This document shows positions 18,134 through 21,633 of a stretch of DNA of 21,633 nucleotides, piece by piece (position 1 is the first letter of the stretch; each line of letters opens with the position of its first letter). Source of the DNA: Apostichopus californicus (lineage: Eukaryota; Echinodermata; Holothuroidea; Aspidochirotida; Stichopodidae). The DNA is taken from assembly GCA_020650975.1 (NCBI GenBank), contig JAIPMN010043745.1:1-21633 (forward strand). Reading direction: 5' to 3'. A program made the position numbers and the translations under genes. The notes under the pieces are model-generated. The model worked only from the letters and a program-made list of their open reading frames with translations, searched no databases and was not told the DNA's origin.

Positions 18134-18725
18134 AAAACATCTCATCTTGAGTGGTACACTCATTGTTATGGCAAAACGTATAGAGCACATTCACTAGTGT
18201 TTCTAATTACCTTTCATCTGTTGCGATATTTCTTTGGTCTAAATTTGTACATTTCTAAAACGAGACAAGATGATTAATATTTGACTGAATAAATTTAATC
18301 TGAAAACTCTCTAAAGATTCCTCAAGCATCAGACAGCTTGACTCCATGCTGTCAACCAAACCGTGAATTTATGAGTTCAAAGTACAGTTAAAATATCAAT
18401 GTGTTGTTGTGAAAATTGTGCTTCAAGCATTGAACAAGAACACCTATACTGTTTTATAGTTACATATCATTGTTATGCAAGATGAGGATTGTCTAACCTA
18501 ACGTGAAGAATCACTGTACTTCTGGTCGCCCAAAACATCCCTAAGGTAGATGAAATGTTTAAGCATTGAAAGAAAAGACAAATTAAATTGATAAGCCATG
18601 ATTATTGTCTGAGTTAATAATAGTTGTTGAGGACATCATTTATGTCATCTTTTGTGTTAAATGTAATTTACATCACTTTCCTAACTTACCTATCTCAGTA
18701 CAACAACTGCACTCTCACTCTACAG

Positions 18726-18896
18726 TGTGTACCCATTTTAGCAGGGCCCTTTCCAGGAGACAGGCTCATTCCTGTCTACCACCCTCCTTTTTCATTCTAC
18801 CATCCAAAGCTTCAACAACACGAAAGTAGTGCATGTAGTTCTTCCTCGGATAACCTTTTGGAAAATTGTTGTTTACTGTATATACATACTCTATGA
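18726..18896 (+). CDS. Candidate terminal exon, proline/aromatic-rich peptide
   Basis: The pyrimidine-rich 'ctgcactctcactctacag' ends at 18725. From 18726 a phase-0 frame runs 56 codons to TGA. It reads CVPILAGPFPGDRLIPVYHP, then PFSFYHPKLQQHESSAC, then a serine run and SDNLLENCC. The Pro/Tyr/His/Phe-rich first half is unlike translated AT-rich background, and the DNA there is more GC-rich than its surroundings. The minus strand offers a rival frame over about 18755-18865 (reading KGYPRKNYMHYFRVVEALDG) and a consensus donor at 18690/18689, but no minus frame is open through to that donor. An inverted repeat (gacagg, ctcatt, cctgtc) lies at about 18759-18776, so a dispersed repeat is another explanation. 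The family is unknown. Confidence 0.27.
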   Translation, partial: CVPILAGPFPGDRLIPVYHPPFSFYHPKLQQHESSACSSSSDNLLENCCLLYIHTL

Positions 18897-18899
18897 TTT

Positions 18900-19249
18900 A
18901 TTCATCTTCAGTAGAAATGTATTCCATTTCTAGTTCTTTTATAAGATGTTTAGCAACGCCTTCCTTTTATGCAATTCAACTCTATTTTTACCAGTGATGG
19001 AAAGTAGGACGTATGAAAGAAAAGAAACTGTCACAAACATATCTTCGCTTGTAGCATGTATGCCATTAATAGCAAAGTGCATTATTTGTGTCAAACTTTC
19101 ATAACATGAAAGGAAAAAGATAACATGTCATTTGTACTGTATGTAAGTAAATCATATATTGTCTATTGTGAGGTAACATGCTTAAAATGTGGTAACGTCT
19201 GTTTCAGCTGATATAATTTGATTGTTTGGTTTGGTAGCACATTTGTAAT
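18900..19249. other. AT-rich non-coding stretch
   Basis: Nothing is visible beyond AT-rich sequence leading into the 131-bp tandem repeat. Confidence 0.6.
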
Positions 19250-19775
19250 ATGATATGATTTATTGAAGAAAAATAGCAGTCTAACTGTAGTTTGTATCTT
19301 CTAAATATATCTCATTTCTTAGAAGGTTATATCTGCTAAGTCTTATAAGTACAGGTAGACATCTTGCATTACTATAGAGAAGTTGTTAAAGGAAAGTATA
19401 GCAGTCTATTTATAACTGCTGGTTTGTGTCCTTTAAACAGATCCTATTTCTTAGCAGGTTCTTCTGCAGATGTTTATAGGTACTGTAGATCTGTTGCATA
19501 AATCACGTAGAGAAATAGTTAAAGGAAAGTATAGCCATCAAATTTATATCAGCTGGTTTGTGTCTTTTAAACAGATCTTATTTAGTAGGTTCTTCTGCCT
19601 ACGTTGATAGTTACTGTAGATCTCTTGCATAAACCAAGTAGAGAAATTGTTAAAGGAAAGTATAGCCGTCAATTTATATCTGGTGGGTTTGTGTATATTC
19701 TTAAAATATCTCATTTTCTGAACCGGTTCCTGTATCTGACATAAAGTACATTAGATATCTTTTTGAACTAAACAT
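19250..19775. repeat. Degenerate tandem repeat, about 131-bp unit, four copies
   Basis: The marker gttaaaggaaagtatagc marks unit junctions. Copies start near 19274, 19399, 19532 and 19663, giving spacings of 125, 133 and 131 bp. Shared blocks within the unit are ctggtttgtgtc, ttaaacagatc, taggttcttctgc, tactgtagatct and cttgcataaa. Copies 2 and 3 are the most alike. Copy 1 is diverged, and copy 4 decays after about 100 bp. There is no open frame. Confidence 0.9.
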
Positions 19776-20950
19776 ATCTCCCATTTGCCTTCCAGTCTGA
19801 AAACATGTTAGCGTTGATAAGCTAGTAATTTTGTCAGAAACGTCAGGCTTTGTTTGTAATGACATCACATTGGGTAATTGAATCCATGCTTAATTAACTG
19901 ATTGTCGTGCGTGACTTGGAATCCGCGGCACAAACAGTTAAGTGTTCACTGTCACATATCTTCTGTAATTGCTTCAGCAATCAGAGAATTTTCTCACTTT
20001 TTGTCTCCCCCCTGCAGCATATGAGCCTCTGTTAAATGCTAAAAGACCCCCTGTTTGCTATCACTATTGGCAACCCTAACATCAATATTGCTTTTTTGTA
20101 TGAAACTTTAAAGTTCATACCGGGAAGAGTTGATAAAATGCAATTTACGATTCAGTTTCTCAAGTCTGTCAGATGGGCCTCTGTCGAGCTGATCAGTTTG
20201 TAATTTACCGTCTATGCAAACAGCAACATGTGCATTGAAGCATATGTTGTGCTGAAAATGTCAAAGGTAATTTACCCGTTTATCAGAGTACTTTCGAAAT
20301 CAACTTTTTTAAATACGTGTTTCTACTTTTTTCATCGGTCATCCATTCGGTAGTGTATTGAAACATGCAATTTATTTAAAAACTGAACCGATAGTAACAA
20401 TTGTCCACTGAAATGTATCTATGTGATAAGTTTTTCCCCCCCTTCGTTTAAGAATTATTTTACTTCTGTAATCCGATGATGCTCTCTGCTTAAAGGTTAA
20501 CAGTGTGGGCCCCAGATTTTTATCATGCTAAAAATGGTTCTGAATCTCCAAATAAATCTCCAGATTTTGAGAAAATTGAAAAAAAAGTTGAAAAAATACT
20601 TCCAGAGTGGCAGTAAAAGTGCTTCTTGAAGTTTTCAGCATGACTGGCCAATATTTCACTTATTTGGGGTCGATAGTGATGACCTTTAAAAGGTAATTGT
20701 ACACTCTTTGCAGACTGCGAGAGATAAACGAATGGTTTGGATGAGAGAGATATTAGTGTTTTTTTTTTGGAGGTTGTGTACAATTGGTAGACATTGCCAA
20801 CTTTTGATTTACCATCTCAACGATACCTTAAGGTACCCCTGTACGAGTTCTCTAAGCGGTATTGTGCATCCCAGTATAAACATGATTGAAACCACTACAA
20901 GGCTAATATTGCCTTTTGAACAGCTAATTTATGTCACATAAATGTTATCT
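19776..20950. other. Non-coding stretch
   Basis: No supported gene. A very good acceptor-like sequence, 'ttgtctcccccctgcag', ends at 19997, but the open frame after it is only 20 codons. The open frames at 20523-20783 (minus) and 20708-20941 (plus) overlap, are of chance length, and carry no motif. Confidence 0.5.
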
Positions 20951-20992
20951 GAGAGACAGAGAGAGAGAGAGAGAGAGAGGTGGAGAGAGAGA
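20951..20992. repeat. GA dinucleotide microsatellite
   Basis: A run of GA repeats is interrupted by one cagag near 20956 and one gtgg near 20980. It is simple sequence. Confidence 0.95.
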
Positions 20993-21460
20993 CCAGAAGT
21001 AATGATCGTGTGAAAGTGTTAAGAGACAATTTGGCATCATTTTTTTATTTTTTTATATTTTGATATGTAATGCTCAATGCAGATTTAAGCATACAGATTT
21101 GTTATTTTCAGGTGTCAACTACCGGCAGGGGTCTAAGCATGTACTACTGTAGCTACCGCTTTCTCTTTGGCCTTTTGTAGCTGTTACATAATGGTCACAA
21201 CCATATATACTTTCTATCAGTCCTTTATTTCATTATATTCGTTCAAGGAAGTCATAAAGCCAACCATTTGTTTTTAAAAAAAGACCTCTGTCTTACTTTT
21301 ATCTCTCTGTCACATTATTTCATCTTTCGTTATCATTAACTAGCAACTTTGTGCTATACGACCTTTACAATAAATGTGGCAGAACTTTATAAAAGAAAAC
21401 GGGGAAAAAAAGAGAGAAAGAAATATGGTAAACTTGCTGGTTGAATGTTAGTCACTACCA
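20993..21460. other. AT-rich non-coding stretch before the dispersed repeat
   Basis: An acceptor-like 'tttgttattttcag' ends at 21111 and is followed by a 13-codon frame only. An AATAAA lies at 21369-21374. Neither supports a gene. Confidence 0.5.
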
Positions 21461-21633
21461 AGGGCGTAGGAACCGGTGGGGCTGGGGGGGCGCCAGCCCC
21501 CCCAGTGAAAAATATGGTGGGGCTGAAGTATCATTCCGCCCCCCCGCTCCGCAAGTCAGAAAACCCCTTTTTCATTTCCAAATGAGAAAAAAATCTCATT
21601 TGGAGCACCAAATTGCATCTAAGGCCAGGTGAA
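21461..21633 (+). mobile_element. G/C-rich dispersed repeat, cut off by the window end
   Basis: Sequence composition changes sharply at 21461 with 'agggcgtaggaaccggtgg', a start I associate with dispersed repeats in marine invertebrate genomes. It contains a hairpin ctggggggg (21482-21490) with cccccccag (21497-21505) and a second, perfect 11-bp hairpin tccaaatgaga (21577-21587) with tctcattt-gga (21594-21604) around six A. The open frame across it is a by-product of low stop density. The repeat runs past the window, so its type and far end cannot be judged. Confidence 0.6.

Noticed and set aside
19980..20080. Strong 3' splice site ending at 19997
   Set aside because: The pyrimidine tract is excellent, but the only open frame after it is 20 codons with no donor or partner exon.
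20523..20941. Overlapping open frames on both strands (86 and 77 codons)
   Set aside because: Within the expected chance range, mutually overlapping, with no recognised motif. The acceptor-like 'cactctttgcag' before the plus frame is not enough.

Overview
This window looks like non-coding or very gene-poor nuclear DNA from a eukaryote. It is AT-rich, has no bacterial-style gene packing, and contains many microsatellites, several independent minisatellites and short inverted-repeat elements. No RNA gene, CRISPR array, reverse transcriptase, transposase or complete recognisable protein could be supported. The right edge carries a G/C-rich repeat starting 'agggcgtaggaaccgg'. I associate that type with dispersed repeats of marine invertebrates (echinoderms, cnidarians, amphioxus). 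A sea cucumber or related marine deuterostome is my best guess, but this rests on memory and inference.

Layout. At 1-2,600 there is a possible small two-exon gene on the minus strand (exons 2514-2594 and 962-1138, with AATAAA at the stop codon), a GACA/GATA microsatellite, and a roughly 200-bp inverted-repeat element framed by TG runs. At 2,600-7,800 there is AT-rich DNA with homopolymer G/C runs, a 36-bp minisatellite (3793-4050) and a 22-bp duplication. At 7,838-9,927 lies the main structure: an 8-bp CCGG-rich minisatellite (7838-7898), then a 94-bp spacer, then 22 tandem copies of an 88-bp unit (7993-9927). At 9,928-14,470 there is mostly featureless DNA, one coding-like island on the minus strand (12006-12213) and a 20-bp duplication. 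At 14,470-14,550 there is a TATA-containing, promoter-like cluster with paired AGGTCA half-sites. At 16,185-16,545 lie a long purine-rich tract and a G run. At 17,775-18,900 there are two candidate plus-strand terminal exons. At 19,250-19,775 there is a degenerate 131-bp tandem repeat, and at 20,951-20,992 a GA microsatellite. The window ends inside the G/C-rich dispersed repeat.

How to read the gene calls. At this base composition stop codons fall roughly every 14-15 codons, so open frames of 60-90 codons are expected by chance on two strands of 21.6 kb. I did not accept frame length as evidence. The candidate exons kept have a splice-like boundary plus protein-like codon or residue composition, and none has a recognised family. 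All gene calls are therefore low confidence. The tandem repeats, read directly from the sequence, are certain.
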